DNA from: an uncultured bacterium
GTDB taxonomy: Bacteria; Cyanobacteriota; Vampirovibrionia; Gastranaerophilales; Gastranaerophilaceae
Assembly (NCBI GenBank): GCA_902780525.1
Contig: CACZFL010000001.1
Coordinates: forward strand, 62,001 to 126,000
Direction: 5' to 3'
Length of the DNA: 64,000 nucleotides
The position numbers and the translations under genes are program-made. The notes under the pieces were generated by a model that was not told the DNA's origin, did not search any database, and saw only the letters and a program-made list of their open reading frames with translations. Positions 34,612 to 44,000 of this stretch are shown in pieces (the first letter of the stretch is position 1; the number at the start of each line of letters is the position of its first letter).

Positions 34612-35289
34612 TTATTCGTTTATAATACCCAAAGCCTTACAGGCTTCATACGCACACTGCTGTTCAGCCTCTTTTTTTGACTTTCCGCATGCCTTAGCTA
34701 TAACATTAGAGTCCCAGATAACTTCAACACAAAAATTCGGTTTGTGCGCCGGCCCTGTTACAGAAACCACATTGTACTCCGGACGGGTCTTGTTAATCCC
34801 CTGTGTATGCTGCTGTAATATGTCTTTGGCATTGTATTTGACAAAATGTTTATCAATATCATCGGCATAAATAACTATATTTTCTTTTATAAATTTTTCA
34901 ATCTCATCACGCTTTCCGCTCAGATAACAGGCACCCAAAACGGCTTCCAGCGAGCATGCTATATTTGACTCACGTTTTCTTCCGCCTTGTTTTTCTTCCG
35001 AAGGTCCGAGAATTATTTTTTTATCCAGACCAATTGTAACCGCAACTTTTGCCAGTATTGCGTCAGAAACGAGTATTGAACGAATTTTCGACAACTCACC
35101 CTCTGCAGACAAAGGGTACATTTCATACAGAACTTTCGATGTAAAAAGCTTCAAAACAGAGTCACCAAAAAACTCAAGACGCTCATAGTTTTCCAGGTCA
35201 GACAAGTTATTTTCCTTTGTATAAGAAGGATGCGTTAAAGCTGTCTTAACAAGCTTTTCGTCACATTTTTCCAAAAGTTCATCAAGCAT
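34612..35289 (-). CDS. rnc: Ribonuclease III
   Basis: Double-stranded RNA endonuclease for rRNA and mRNA processing. 225 residues. The catalytic signature ERLEFFGDSVLKLF is near residues 36-49 and the second acidic site VLGACYLSG near residue 113. The C-terminal double-stranded RNA-binding domain is at about 150-222 (YNVVSVTGPAHKPNFCVEVI then ACGKSKKEAEQQCAYEAC). The start abuts the cdsA stop (adjacent bases), so the genes are translated in series within the pyrH-frr-cdsA-rnc run. Confidence 0.96.
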   Translation of the reverse strand: MLDELLEKCDEKLVKTALTHPSYTKENNLSDLENYERLEFFGDSVLKLFTSKVLYEMYPLSAEGELSKIRSILVSDAILAKVAVTIGLDKKIILGPSEEKQGGRKRESNIACSLEAVLGACYLSGKRDEIEKFIKENIVIYADDIDKHFVKYNAKDILQQHTQGINKTRPEYNVVSVTGPAHKPNFCVEVIWDSNVIAKACGKSKKEAEQQCAYEACKALGIINE

Positions 35290-36168
35290 TTAGAATAGTC
35301 CTTTTAATACGTCGATAAAATTGTTGCATACAAAAAATTGCAAATAATAATACACAACAGGAATTGTCAAAATATAGCTGTCTGTTCTGTCTAAGAAACC
35401 ACCATGCCCGGGAATTATATCGCTAGAATCCTTTACGCCTGCATCTCTTTTTATCATTGATTCACATAAATCACCTATCTGAGCAAAACCTGCTATCAAA
35501 ACACCCATAATAAGCGAGTGATACCATTCCATCTGCATAAAATATCCAACCAACATACAAAACGCAATGCCCATTAAAGAACCGCCAATAGCACCTTCAA
35601 CTGTTTTATTCGGGCTTATAACTTCTGCCAGCTTGTGCTTGCCGAATAATATACCGGAATAATAACAGAATGAATCTGTAAGAGTAACTGCCAAAAGCAT
35701 TATAAGGCAGTACAAAGCACCTTCTGATGAAATATTATGTTTAACAAGTCCGTTAAATACCGGCTCACAGCATCCTATATCACGAAGCAGCAACAAGTGG
35801 AGTGGAAACCAGCCGCAATAAACGAAACCTAATATTGTTGTAGCAACGTTTGCTATATATGGCTGTTTCCCTCTAAATAACACCCACATAAACGCCATAA
35901 ACGTTGATAGCGTAATTGCTATCGGCAATAAATCCATTCTGTCAAAGTATGCAATCAGCGCAAATATAAGGCTTGATATTATAATTATTTTATAGCTGGG
36001 TAAAAATCCCTTGTTTTTTAGTATTTGGGTATATTCTTTAGAACCGAGTACAACAATTACAAGGCAAAGCAGTGTTAACGGTATTCCGCCGGCAATCATT
36101 GCAAACAGTGCTGCAATTCCAATACCGAATCCTGATATTATTCTTATTATACTCTTTGGTAAAGCCAT
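35290..36168 (-). CDS. cdsA: Phosphatidate cytidylyltransferase
   Basis: Membrane enzyme that makes CDP-diacylglycerol from phosphatidic acid and CTP, the branch point of phospholipid synthesis. 292 residues with about eight hydrophobic helices. Family motifs near the C-terminus are SPNKTVEGAIGG, QIGDLCESMIKRDAGVKDSSDIIPGHGGFLDR (in parts) and DRTDSYILT, which hold the metal-binding acidic residues. The start overlaps the frr stop by one base, so they are coupled. Confidence 0.94.
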   Translation of the reverse strand: MALPKSIIRIISGFGIGIAALFAMIAGGIPLTLLCLVIVVLGSKEYTQILKNKGFLPSYKIIIISSLIFALIAYFDRMDLLPIAITLSTFMAFMWVLFRGKQPYIANVATTILGFVYCGWFPLHLLLLRDIGCCEPVFNGLVKHNISSEGALYCLIMLLAVTLTDSFCYYSGILFGKHKLAEVISPNKTVEGAIGGSLMGIAFCMLVGYFMQMEWYHSLIMGVLIAGFAQIGDLCESMIKRDAGVKDSSDIIPGHGGFLDRTDSYILTIPVVYYYLQFFVCNNFIDVLKGLF

Positions 36169-36734
36169 TATACCGTCATAACCTCTTTTTCTTTTTCCGA
36201 AACAAGTGAATCAACAATTCCTACATACTTGTCAGTAATCTTTTGGATTTGGTCCTGATTATCCTTTACGGCATCTTCCGGAAGATTTTCATCTTTTTCA
36301 ATTTTCTTCAGAGAATCAACCATATCACGTCTTACATTTCTGATTGCAACTTTTGTATCTTCACCAAACTTTTTAACATCTTTTACAGTTTCTCTTCTTC
36401 TTTCCTCAGTAAGCGGAGGGAAGTTTAAGCGAACACAAGTTCCGTCATTGTTTGGCGCAACTCCGAGTTCTGCTTTTATAACAGCTTTTTCAACCTCTTT
36501 TAATATACTCTTATCAAAAGGTGTAATAACAAGCGTTGTACCTTCAGATACCTGAACCTGAGCCATTTGTCTGATAGGAGTCGGAGCTCCGTAGTATTCT
36601 ACAATAACTTTATCTAAAATTGCCGGATTAGCCCTTCCGGTGCGGACAGATGCAAAATCTTTTTTTAACTGTCCTATAGCTTTTTCCATTTTTTCTTCGC
36701 CGAATAAAAACATTTCATCAAGAGCGTCTGACAT
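36168..36734 (-). CDS. frr: Ribosome recycling factor
   Basis: Splits post-termination ribosomes together with EF-G. 188 residues, standard length. Key segments: KDFASVRTGRANPAILDKV near residue 27, YYGAPTPIRQMAQVQVSEG, LNFPPLTEERRRETVKDVKK and DLVKEDE-like NLPEDAVKDNQDQIQKITD. It follows pyrH by 28 bases, and a TCCTTT-complement ribosome site (AAAGGAG) precedes the ATG. The pyrH-frr-cdsA order is common in bacteria. Confidence 0.96.
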   Translation of the reverse strand: MSDALDEMFLFGEEKMEKAIGQLKKDFASVRTGRANPAILDKVIVEYYGAPTPIRQMAQVQVSEGTTLVITPFDKSILKEVEKAVIKAELGVAPNNDGTCVRLNFPPLTEERRRETVKDVKKFGEDTKVAIRNVRRDMVDSLKKIEKDENLPEDAVKDNQDQIQKITDKYVGIVDSLVSEKEKEVMTV

Positions 36735-36762
36735 AATTTTCTCCTTTATAATAAATCTATTT

Positions 36763-37482
36763 TTAACTGATATATGTACCTACCTGTTCACCGTTTTGAA
36801 TTTTAACAAGACTACCTTGTGCTTTAAAATCAAATACGATAATAGGAATACCATTTTGCTTGCAAAGAGCGCAGGCTGCTGTGTCCATAACTTTCAAATC
36901 TTTATGGATGATATCATCGTAAGTTATTGTTTTAAGCATTTTAGCATCCGGGTTAGTTTTCGGATCGTCTGAATAAACACCGTCAACACCGTTTTTCGCC
37001 ATCAGCATAATGTCTGCTCCTACTTCTGAAGCCCTTAGAGCTGACGCTGTGTCAGTTGTAAAGAACGGATTACCTGTTCCTGCCGCAAAAATAACAACAC
37101 GACCTTTTTCCAGATGTCTTACGGCTTTATGTCTGTAATACGGTTCAGCAATCTGATTCATAGCAATTGCCGTCATAACACGACACTCCACTTCAATCTT
37201 CTTTAATGCGCACTGAAGACAAACTGCGTTCATTACAGTTGCAAGCATGCCGACATAATCACCTGATGCCTGGTCCATGCCTAATCTTGCGCTGTTTTTC
37301 ATACCTCTGAAAATATTACCGCCACCGACAACAACCGCAATTTCAACTCCTCTTTCATATATAGAACGAATCTCATCCGCAATCATTTCAACCGGTTTTG
37401 GATCAATACCAAATTGCTGGTCGCCAAGCAGAGCTTCTCCGCTTATTTTCAGCAACACGCGTTTATATTTATTATTTGCCAT
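36763..37482 (-). CDS. pyrH: UMP kinase
   Basis: Phosphorylates UMP to UDP, a hexameric enzyme of the amino-acid-kinase fold. 239 residues, normal. Motifs: RVLLKISGEALLGDQQFGI at the N-terminus, VVVGGGNIFRG near residue 53, DYVGMLATVMNAVCLQ, and AAGTGNPFFTTDTASALRA, then KNGVDGVYSDDPKTNPDAK. GAGG precedes the ATG. First gene of the run leading to frr, cdsA and rnc; 60 bases separate it from nagA upstream. Confidence 0.97.
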   Translation of the reverse strand: MANNKYKRVLLKISGEALLGDQQFGIDPKPVEMIADEIRSIYERGVEIAVVVGGGNIFRGMKNSARLGMDQASGDYVGMLATVMNAVCLQCALKKIEVECRVMTAIAMNQIAEPYYRHKAVRHLEKGRVVIFAAGTGNPFFTTDTASALRASEVGADIMLMAKNGVDGVYSDDPKTNPDAKMLKTITYDDIIHKDLKVMDTAACALCKQNGIPIIVFDFKAQGSLVKIQNGEQVGTYIS

Positions 37483-37542
37483 TAGTTACCTCGTTTTATT
37501 CTATCGTATTAAAAAACAACTGTTTTGTAAAGCCAATTTGTT

Positions 37543-38439
37543 TTACATGCTTATTTTTACAAGATTAAAATCCTTGTCCCACAGAAGTTCGCCTTTAGGT
37601 TCAATTTCGTGGTATGTATAAATATTTTCAATATATTTAGGATTAAACAACCCTTTATTACCAAGCGTCTTAACAATATCAGGAATCAGATTTGTACTTC
37701 CTGCAAGCGTTCCTGTTGCTGAACGTGCAGATACACCGTCATAAAAAATTTCGGAATCTGCGAAAACAGCTTTTCTTTGAGTACTGTACGTTATAGGAAG
37801 TGCATCGCTTATAAGAAGAATTTTGTCTTCAGGTTTTGTTTTAAACAAAAGTTTTAAAGCATCGTCGTTTACATGAACACCGTCAGCAATTACTTCAGTA
37901 TAAACACTGTCATCAAGAATTGCGGATAAAGCCGTCGAGTCCTCTTTGTGAGATATTCCCGTCATAGCATTATACATGTGCGTTACACCATCAGGCTTTT
38001 TATCACCTTCAGCCCAACCTACACAATGTCCTGCCTGAACTTTTATACCCTTATTTTTTAAATAAGAAATTAACCCTTCATCAAGCTCAGGCGCAAGGGT
38101 AACGATTTTGATAAAATCATCTTCAAGCTTTTGATAATTTTCCACAGTCAAAGATAAAAAATGTTCGGGATTATGAATACCTTTTTTCAGAGGGTTAAGA
38201 AAAATACCTTCAAGATGTACCCCAAGAATAGCTTTACTTCTCTCTGCTGCTTTTTTTATTACACCAATTTGTCTTTTTGTATTTTCGACAGTATCAGTAA
38301 CAAGCGTCGGGAAAAATCCTGCAATACCAATCTCAAGAAGTTTTTTTGCAAGTTCAAGGATTTCATCAACCCCTGCCTTATTAAAATCAACTCCGTACGC
38401 TCCGTGAAAATGCTGTTCTATTATTGGTAATGTTTTCAT
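37543..38439 (-). CDS. nagA: N-acetylglucosamine-6-phosphate deacetylase-like protein, short form
   Basis: Deacetylates GlcNAc-6-phosphate in amino-sugar and peptidoglycan recycling. 298 residues instead of about 380: the barrel is present but the N- and C-terminal strands of the small beta-sandwich are missing. Barrel motifs are intact: EQHFHGAYG, VHLEGIFLNPLKKGIHNPEHF, GHCVGWAEGDKKPDGVTHMYNAM, EVIADGVHVN and LISDAL. Metal ligands and the catalytic Asp thus seem conserved. Its start overlaps the murE stop by one base, tying it to cell-wall synthesis. Activity of the short form is an inference. Confidence 0.85.
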   Translation of the reverse strand: MKTLPIIEQHFHGAYGVDFNKAGVDEILELAKKLLEIGIAGFFPTLVTDTVENTKRQIGVIKKAAERSKAILGVHLEGIFLNPLKKGIHNPEHFLSLTVENYQKLEDDFIKIVTLAPELDEGLISYLKNKGIKVQAGHCVGWAEGDKKPDGVTHMYNAMTGISHKEDSTALSAILDDSVYTEVIADGVHVNDDALKLLFKTKPEDKILLISDALPITYSTQRKAVFADSEIFYDGVSARSATGTLAGSTNLIPDIVKTLGNKGLFNPKYIENIYTYHEIEPKGELLWDKDFNLVKISM

Positions 38440-39902
38440 TAAACACCTTCAAAGATTTCTCTTACTTTTTCTCTGTCGTCAAAATGAATAGTCTTATCAG
38501 CAAGAATTTGATAATCCTCATGACCTTTACCGGCAACAACAACTACGTCATTAATATTTGCAATCTTGCTTGCTTCTTTTATGGCAAGTTCTCTGTCCGG
38601 TTCGACAATCACATTGTTGACGCTTTTTAAGCCTGCCAGAATATCTGTAATTATCTGCTGAGGGTCTTCCGAACGCGGATTATCGCTTGTCACAATAACC
38701 TTATCTGCTAGCTGTTCTGCAATTGCACCCATTTTCGGACGTTTTGTAGCATCTCTGTCACCGCCGCAACCGAATACACATATTAACTTGCCGCCTTCGG
38801 GTGTTATCTCTCTTGCCGCTTTTAACACGTTTTCCAAACCATCCGGAGTATGAGCGTAGTCAACTATTACAGTCGGCTTGTTTACTACAGTTTCGAATCT
38901 GCCTGCAACACCCTTTATTGTTTCTAATACTTTTATTGAGTTTTCAATATCAAAACCTTGAGCCAGAGCCACGGTTAATGCTGCGAGAACATTATAAACA
39001 GAGAACATTCCGTTCATAACAAGTTTTACGTCATATTTTTTACCCTGAACATCACAGATGAATGATGCACCGGACTCATCAAACTTCACATTACACGCCC
39101 TTACATCAGCAGGCATATTTATACCGTATGTATATACATTGACCTTTGGAGAAATTACCTGTAAAAATTGAGAAGCATAGGAATCATCAGAATTAATAAC
39201 AGCAAAATCATCTGAATATAAATTCTCAAACAACTTTGCTTTTGCCCTGAAGTAATTTTGCATTGTGATATGAAAATCAAGGTGGTCTTGTGTTAAATTT
39301 GTCAAAACAGCACCGTTAAATTCCGCATAATCAACCCTGTGCTGTGCAAGCGCATGTGAACTTACCTCCATTACAACATTCGGAATTGATTTTTCAACAA
39401 TTTCATCAAAAAGTTCCTGAAGCTCGGGAGCTTGTGGTGTTGTATGTTTTGCATCATGATAATCATCGTCTGAAAACAATTTGTTTCCTAAAGTACCAAT
39501 TAATGCACATTTTTTATTTTCTGCTTCAAACAATTTTTGAATAAGATGAGTTACTGTAGTTTTACCATTAGTACCGGTTACGCCTATAAGATTCAGTTTC
39601 TTTGATGGTGAAGAATAAAATATATCAGAAAGCTGTGCAAGTGCCTGCTGTGTATCACTTACAACTATTTGAGGAACATCAAGATTTAATACTCTTTCAA
39701 CAACACATAAACAAGCACCGTTTGATACTGCTTCTTCAGCATATTCATGACCGTCAACGTGTTCTCCTGTTAAGCACACAAACACATCATCCGGTTTTGT
39801 TTTTTTTGAGTTATAAGAAATTCCTTCAATATCGCTATAAAAACCTTCGATTCCTATCAAATCAATGTGTTCAAGATTATCAATTATTGTTCTGAGTCTC
39901 AT
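38439..39902 (-). CDS. murE: UDP-MurNAc-L-Ala-D-Glu:meso-diaminopimelate ligase
   Basis: Adds the third stem residue to the peptidoglycan precursor. Mur-ligase ATP motif GVTGTNGKTTVTHL, the carbamylated-lysine region (FRAKAKLFENL), HTPDGLENVL and the specificity motif DNPRSEDP. DNPR indicates meso-diaminopimelate rather than lysine. A TTG at 39926 is in frame, but an AAGGAGA ribosome site lies between it and the ATG at 39902, so I take 39902 (487 residues). The start is 16 bases past the ftsI stop; ftsI-murE is the classical dcw order. Confidence 0.96.
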   Translation of the reverse strand: MRLRTIIDNLEHIDLIGIEGFYSDIEGISYNSKKTKPDDVFVCLTGEHVDGHEYAEEAVSNGACLCVVERVLNLDVPQIVVSDTQQALAQLSDIFYSSPSKKLNLIGVTGTNGKTTVTHLIQKLFEAENKKCALIGTLGNKLFSDDDYHDAKHTTPQAPELQELFDEIVEKSIPNVVMEVSSHALAQHRVDYAEFNGAVLTNLTQDHLDFHITMQNYFRAKAKLFENLYSDDFAVINSDDSYASQFLQVISPKVNVYTYGINMPADVRACNVKFDESGASFICDVQGKKYDVKLVMNGMFSVYNVLAALTVALAQGFDIENSIKVLETIKGVAGRFETVVNKPTVIVDYAHTPDGLENVLKAAREITPEGGKLICVFGCGGDRDATKRPKMGAIAEQLADKVIVTSDNPRSEDPQQIITDILAGLKSVNNVIVEPDRELAIKEASKIANINDVVVVAGKGHEDYQILADKTIHFDDREKVREIFEGV

Positions 39903-39918
39903 ATTATCTCCTTTTTTA

Positions 39919-41664
39919 TTATTCAAACTTATCCGGCTGCAAATTTAATATTCTGGCAATTTGTGTTGAAATTTCCTTAAATATAGGTGCAGCAACTGTA
40001 TTACCCCAAATTTCTCCACCCTGAGCAGAGTCAACTATTACATAAATCAAAACCTGAGGGTCGGTAGAAGGCATATATCCTACTATAGATGTATAGAGCT
40101 TGTTTGTGTAACCTGCACCGTTTTCCTTTGGTTTAATTGATGTTCCGGTCTTTGCCGCTATATTGTAATTTGGATTCTTTATCGGTGATTTTCCTCTGTT
40201 AATACTTTCCGTTAACAACTCCGTAACCACCCTTGCATGTTCAGGTGACATTACCTGAACTCTCTCTATTTTTTCTGCTTCTTCTTCAGGAGAATATTTG
40301 ATAACGTGCGGAGTAACCCTTACTCCGTCATTAGCAAGTGCTGAAACCGCAGAAACCATCTGTATTGCTGTAACAGAGGAACCGTATCCGTAACCCATTG
40401 TTGCATGGTCAGAAGCGTCCCATCTGCTCGGATTTTTCAGCAAGCCGACAGATTCTGCAGGAAGGTCAATACCTGTTTTTTCTCCAAAGCCGAATTTTTT
40501 AAGCATATCATAATATTCATGTCTGCCCATCATCTGTGCAATAACAACAGAAGCAACGTTACTTGAGTGTTCAAACAAATAAACCAGATCAATCATACCC
40601 GGATTTGGATGGCGGGCATAGTCATAGTTTTTGATTGTCCACCAGCCTACTTTAATTTTACCTGTGTCATTTATCCTTGAATAACGGTTTATTTTTCCAA
40701 GCTCTATTGCCGATGCTACAGTTATTGTCTTGAATGTTGAGCCCGGAGGGAAAACATCGGTTAACGTCCAGTTTTTTATCTGAAAACTTGTTGCCTGTTT
40801 AAAATTATTCGGATCAAAATAGGGGTAGACAGCATATGCCAAAATCTCACCATTTCTGGGATTCATAACAATTACGGCACCCCTTTGCGCATTGAATTTC
40901 TGAATGGCTTTCATAAGTTCTTTTTCGCAAACGTGCTGTACGGCAGCATCAATAGTAAGAGTAACATCTTTTCCTTTTACAGGTTTTGTTGCCGCAACAG
41001 GGTCCGTAGTAATGTTATATATAACTTTTCCTTTTGGTGTCATCTCATATGTTGCTGTTTTTTCAACACTTTCCAGCTTATTTGCAGCCGTAAGTTCTAC
41101 TCCCGACGCAACATCCGCATCAAAATTGTAATACCCCAGAACATGAGCAGCAAGAGTACCCTGAGGATATGTTCTTATGCTCTTTTTATCCATAGGAATT
41201 TCTCTCAGGTTAAGCTTTGCAATCTGGTCTTTTGTATGTCTGTCAACGTTTTTCTTTAATGCAACCATTGAAGTGTTTCGTCTGAGTTTTTCCGTAAGAT
41301 CATATTGAGAAACCTTCAATATCGGAGCAAGTTTTTTGGCGAGCTCTTCAGGTTCGTGTACATAGTCGGCACGACGTGCAAAAATATCATAATAAACTGT
41401 ATCAGTAGCGAGTTTTATACCATTTCTGTCATAAATGTCTCCACGCATAACAAAAGCACTTGCTCTGCGCTGATTTTTTGCTTTTACTCTGAAATGTCTT
41501 GTGTCTAAAATCTGAATACAGAAAAGATACACAATAAATCCCAGTATTGCAATAAGAAACAGCAGCTGAAAAATTGTTAATCTGCGTTTGAACAAAGTAT
41601 TTTTTATATTTTTTTGCAGTACCGCATTTTTTATATTTCTTTGACTGTTATTATAGCTCCCCAT
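39919..41664 (-). CDS. ftsI: Division-type penicillin-binding protein (FtsI/PBP2 family transpeptidase)
   Basis: Septal peptidoglycan transpeptidase. An N-terminal membrane anchor (LTIFQLLFLIAILGFIVYLF) follows a basic cytoplasmic tail. The non-catalytic PBP-dimer domain (RGDIYDRNGIKLATD) leads into the transpeptidase domain, with active-site PGSTFKT (SxxK), SSNVAS (SxN) and AAKTGTS (KTG). There is no PASTA repeat. I take ATG 41664: TGG-TATTAT ends 6 bases upstream, while the in-frame TTG at 41682 lies upstream of that hexamer. The product would be 581 residues. murE follows on the same strand. Confidence 0.93.
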   Translation of the reverse strand: MGSYNNSQRNIKNAVLQKNIKNTLFKRRLTIFQLLFLIAILGFIVYLFCIQILDTRHFRVKAKNQRRASAFVMRGDIYDRNGIKLATDTVYYDIFARRADYVHEPEELAKKLAPILKVSQYDLTEKLRRNTSMVALKKNVDRHTKDQIAKLNLREIPMDKKSIRTYPQGTLAAHVLGYYNFDADVASGVELTAANKLESVEKTATYEMTPKGKVIYNITTDPVAATKPVKGKDVTLTIDAAVQHVCEKELMKAIQKFNAQRGAVIVMNPRNGEILAYAVYPYFDPNNFKQATSFQIKNWTLTDVFPPGSTFKTITVASAIELGKINRYSRINDTGKIKVGWWTIKNYDYARHPNPGMIDLVYLFEHSSNVASVVIAQMMGRHEYYDMLKKFGFGEKTGIDLPAESVGLLKNPSRWDASDHATMGYGYGSSVTAIQMVSAVSALANDGVRVTPHVIKYSPEEEAEKIERVQVMSPEHARVVTELLTESINRGKSPIKNPNYNIAAKTGTSIKPKENGAGYTNKLYTSIVGYMPSTDPQVLIYVIVDSAQGGEIWGNTVAAPIFKEISTQIARILNLQPDKFE

Positions 41665-41670
41665 AGTTAA

Positions 41671-41679
41671 ATAATACCA
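41671..41679 (-). promoter_or_regulatory. Extended -10 for leaderless ftsI
   Basis: On the minus strand TGG-TATTAT is followed by TTAACT and then ATG (41664). No Shine-Dalgarno sequence is present. Confidence 0.55.
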
Positions 41680-41713
41680 CAACTAACAGTAAAGGTTAAT
41701 AAGTAAATATTAT

Positions 41714-42547
41714 TTAATATAATCCGTACAGATCTCTTGCATTAAAGTAAAGCAGATTATTTACAAGGTCTTCGTCATCAAAATAAGAGCTTATTTTTAC
41801 CTTAAAATTATCAAGATTTTTTCTGTACAGCTCGTTTGCGTGATTAAATTCGCCTATCGGAGCATCCGAAGCCCATAAAATACGGTTTGTAAAATCTCCC
41901 TTTGATGTATTTTTTAAAGCTTCTATAAGCGCTATTACATCCGTCATATCTCCTGTACCAAGGTCAATCCATGAAGCGTCGCAGTAGAGCGTTGCATTTT
42001 CTTCTTCTATTGAGCTTAACATTATTTTTATCGCCTCAATATGTGTATCCTTCTGCCCGGTGGAAAGATGTCCCAAAATTATCGGAACATCAGGAAACTG
42101 CTTAGCCTTTTCATAAACAAGGGCAGGAGAAGAAAATTTGGATTTTATATTGCCTGAATGGAACAAACAAGGTTTTTTGAACTCCCTTGCAAGCTCAAGA
42201 TACTTGTCATACTTAGGTGAAGAAGCAGGAAGCTTTTCACATTCGGGATGAAATTTTAACCCGATAAACTGTGGATATTCTGTTAACAAATAACGCATAG
42301 TTCTGTTATTTAATGATTTGTCAACTTGGCAAACAGCTAGCGGTAAAAACTTTTTGTATTTTTTTGCAACTCTTAGCATATCAAGATTACAATCAAGTTC
42401 ACTCTTATAATAAACGCTTTCAATACCTTCAAGATTAGAACAAATTGCATAATCAATACTGTCACCGAAAATTTCCAAAACCTGTTCGGGAGAATAACTT
42501 CCCCAAGGAGTGCCCAAACCGTAATGCGTGTGCGAATCAATAATCAA
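41714..42547 (-). CDS. Amidohydrolase-superfamily metal-dependent hydrolase
   Basis: 277 residues of the TIM-barrel amidohydrolase type (amidohydrolase-2 / TatD-like). The N-terminal metal motif IDSHTHYG is followed by FIGLKFHPECEKLP, CLFHSGNIK, PIILGHLST and ILWASDAPIGEF, giving the expected His, His, His, Asp set. The substrate is unknown. It sits 6 bases after radA, so the two are probably co-transcribed, though no functional link to recombination is known. No ribosome site stands out before the ATG. Confidence 0.8.
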   Translation of the reverse strand: MIIDSHTHYGLGTPWGSYSPEQVLEIFGDSIDYAICSNLEGIESVYYKSELDCNLDMLRVAKKYKKFLPLAVCQVDKSLNNRTMRYLLTEYPQFIGLKFHPECEKLPASSPKYDKYLELAREFKKPCLFHSGNIKSKFSSPALVYEKAKQFPDVPIILGHLSTGQKDTHIEAIKIMLSSIEEENATLYCDASWIDLGTGDMTDVIALIEALKNTSKGDFTNRILWASDAPIGEFNHANELYRKNLDNFKVKISSYFDDEDLVNNLLYFNARDLYGLY

Positions 42548-42553
42548 AACGCT

Positions 42554-43930
42554 TTACTCCTTTACCGCACGAACTCCGCGGGTTATTGCTTCCAATATTC
42601 GTTTGACTTTAACTACCTCTATTCCGTCAAATTTTTCCTGTACATCATTAGCCTCTGGGATGATTATGCGTTTAAATCCGAGTTTTTGCGCCTCATTAAT
42701 ACGTTTTTCAATATGATTAACGGCTCTTACCTCGCCTGACAAACCAAGCTCACCGACAACAGCAGTTGACTGGTCAAACACAACATCACGAACACAGGTA
42801 ACAATGGCAAGCGCAATTCCCAAGTCTGCAGCAGGCTCGTTGACATCAATTCCGCCAATTACGTTAACATAAACATCCTGTTTTGAAAGATTTAAGCCTA
42901 TCCTTTTTTCAAGCACAGCTAGAATTTGAAGAACTCTTCCCGTATCAACACCGTTTGCTACCCGCCTTGGCGCTGGATAAGGAGTTGTTCCGACAAGCGC
43001 CTGAATCTCTACCAACAGAGGTCTTGTCCCTTCACTTGTTACAATTATTGTACTTCCCGGAGTCTGAGTTTGGTTGTATTCTTTTAAAAACAACTCACTC
43101 GGATTAATAACCTCAGTTAAACCCTTTGAACCCATCTCAAAAATCCCGACCTCTGAGGTATTACCAAAACGGTTTTTTACGGAACGCAAAATTCTGTAGG
43201 ACTTATATTTATCTCCCTCAAATTGTATGACCGCATCAACCATATGCTCCAAAACTTTTGGACCTGCAATATTTCCCTCTTTGGTAACATGACCTATTAC
43301 TATGATTGATATGTTTTGAGTCTTTGCAATCTGCATGAGCGAATTGCAACATTCCCTAATCTGAGAAACACTGCCCGCAGAACTTTGTATCATTGAGGTA
43401 TAAATAGCCTGAATACTGTCTATAATTACCAAATCCAGTTTCATTTCTTCAATGTGTTTTTTTATAAGTTCAAGATTTGTCTGGGGGTAAATATATAAAT
43501 TATCCGATTTTACACCCAGTCTTTCGGCACGAAGTTTAACCTGACTTGCGGATTCTTCAGCAGATACATAAAAAACTTTTTTATCCTGCCTGCATAACTC
43601 GCCTGATGTCTGCAACAGTATAGTTGATTTACCGATTCCGGGGTCACCTGCCAGTAAAACTAGTGAGCCCTGAACAATCCCGCCGCCAAGAACTCTGTCA
43701 AACTCCGAGATATTAGTTGAAAAACGAATTTCTGTATTCATCTCTATTTCAGAGAGCTTTCTCGGAGGAGCTGAATCCAAAACTTCAGGAACCTGTTCTT
43801 TTTTTATGCCTGAACTTTCAACTTCTTCAACAAAAGAACCCCAGGTTCCGCACTCCGGGCATTTTCCCAAATATCCGGCTGTTTCATATCCGCAATTTTG
43901 ACATACATATTTTGATTTAATTTTTGCCAT
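42554..43930 (-). CDS. radA: DNA repair protein RadA
   Basis: RecA-like ATPase that helps branch migration during recombination. 458 residues. Zinc finger CQNCGYETAGYLGKCPECG near the N-terminus, Walker A GDPGIGKST, the RadA-specific KNRFG motif in SVKNRFGNTSEVGIFEM, and a C-terminal Lon-like domain with GGIDVNEPAADLGIALAI. I start at ATG 43930 (MAKIKSKYV, as in other RadA proteins); an ATG three codons upstream at 43939 is possible. A weak hairpin (about 43941-43979) lies just before the start, after the LysM gene. Confidence 0.95.
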   Translation of the reverse strand: MAKIKSKYVCQNCGYETAGYLGKCPECGTWGSFVEEVESSGIKKEQVPEVLDSAPPRKLSEIEMNTEIRFSTNISEFDRVLGGGIVQGSLVLLAGDPGIGKSTILLQTSGELCRQDKKVFYVSAEESASQVKLRAERLGVKSDNLYIYPQTNLELIKKHIEEMKLDLVIIDSIQAIYTSMIQSSAGSVSQIRECCNSLMQIAKTQNISIIVIGHVTKEGNIAGPKVLEHMVDAVIQFEGDKYKSYRILRSVKNRFGNTSEVGIFEMGSKGLTEVINPSELFLKEYNQTQTPGSTIIVTSEGTRPLLVEIQALVGTTPYPAPRRVANGVDTGRVLQILAVLEKRIGLNLSKQDVYVNVIGGIDVNEPAADLGIALAIVTCVRDVVFDQSTAVVGELGLSGEVRAVNHIEKRINEAQKLGFKRIIIPEANDVQEKFDGIEVVKVKRILEAITRGVRAVKE

Positions 43931-44000
43931 TTTTACCATAAAGAAAGATTTGACAATAATGCCAAACCTTTTTCTTTCATTACACCTTACACCTTTTTAC

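Noticed and set aside
43941-43979. AAAGAAA / TTTCTTT hairpin between the LysM gene and radA as a terminator
   Set aside because: The stem is interrupted and ends almost at the radA ATG; too weak to list as a terminator.
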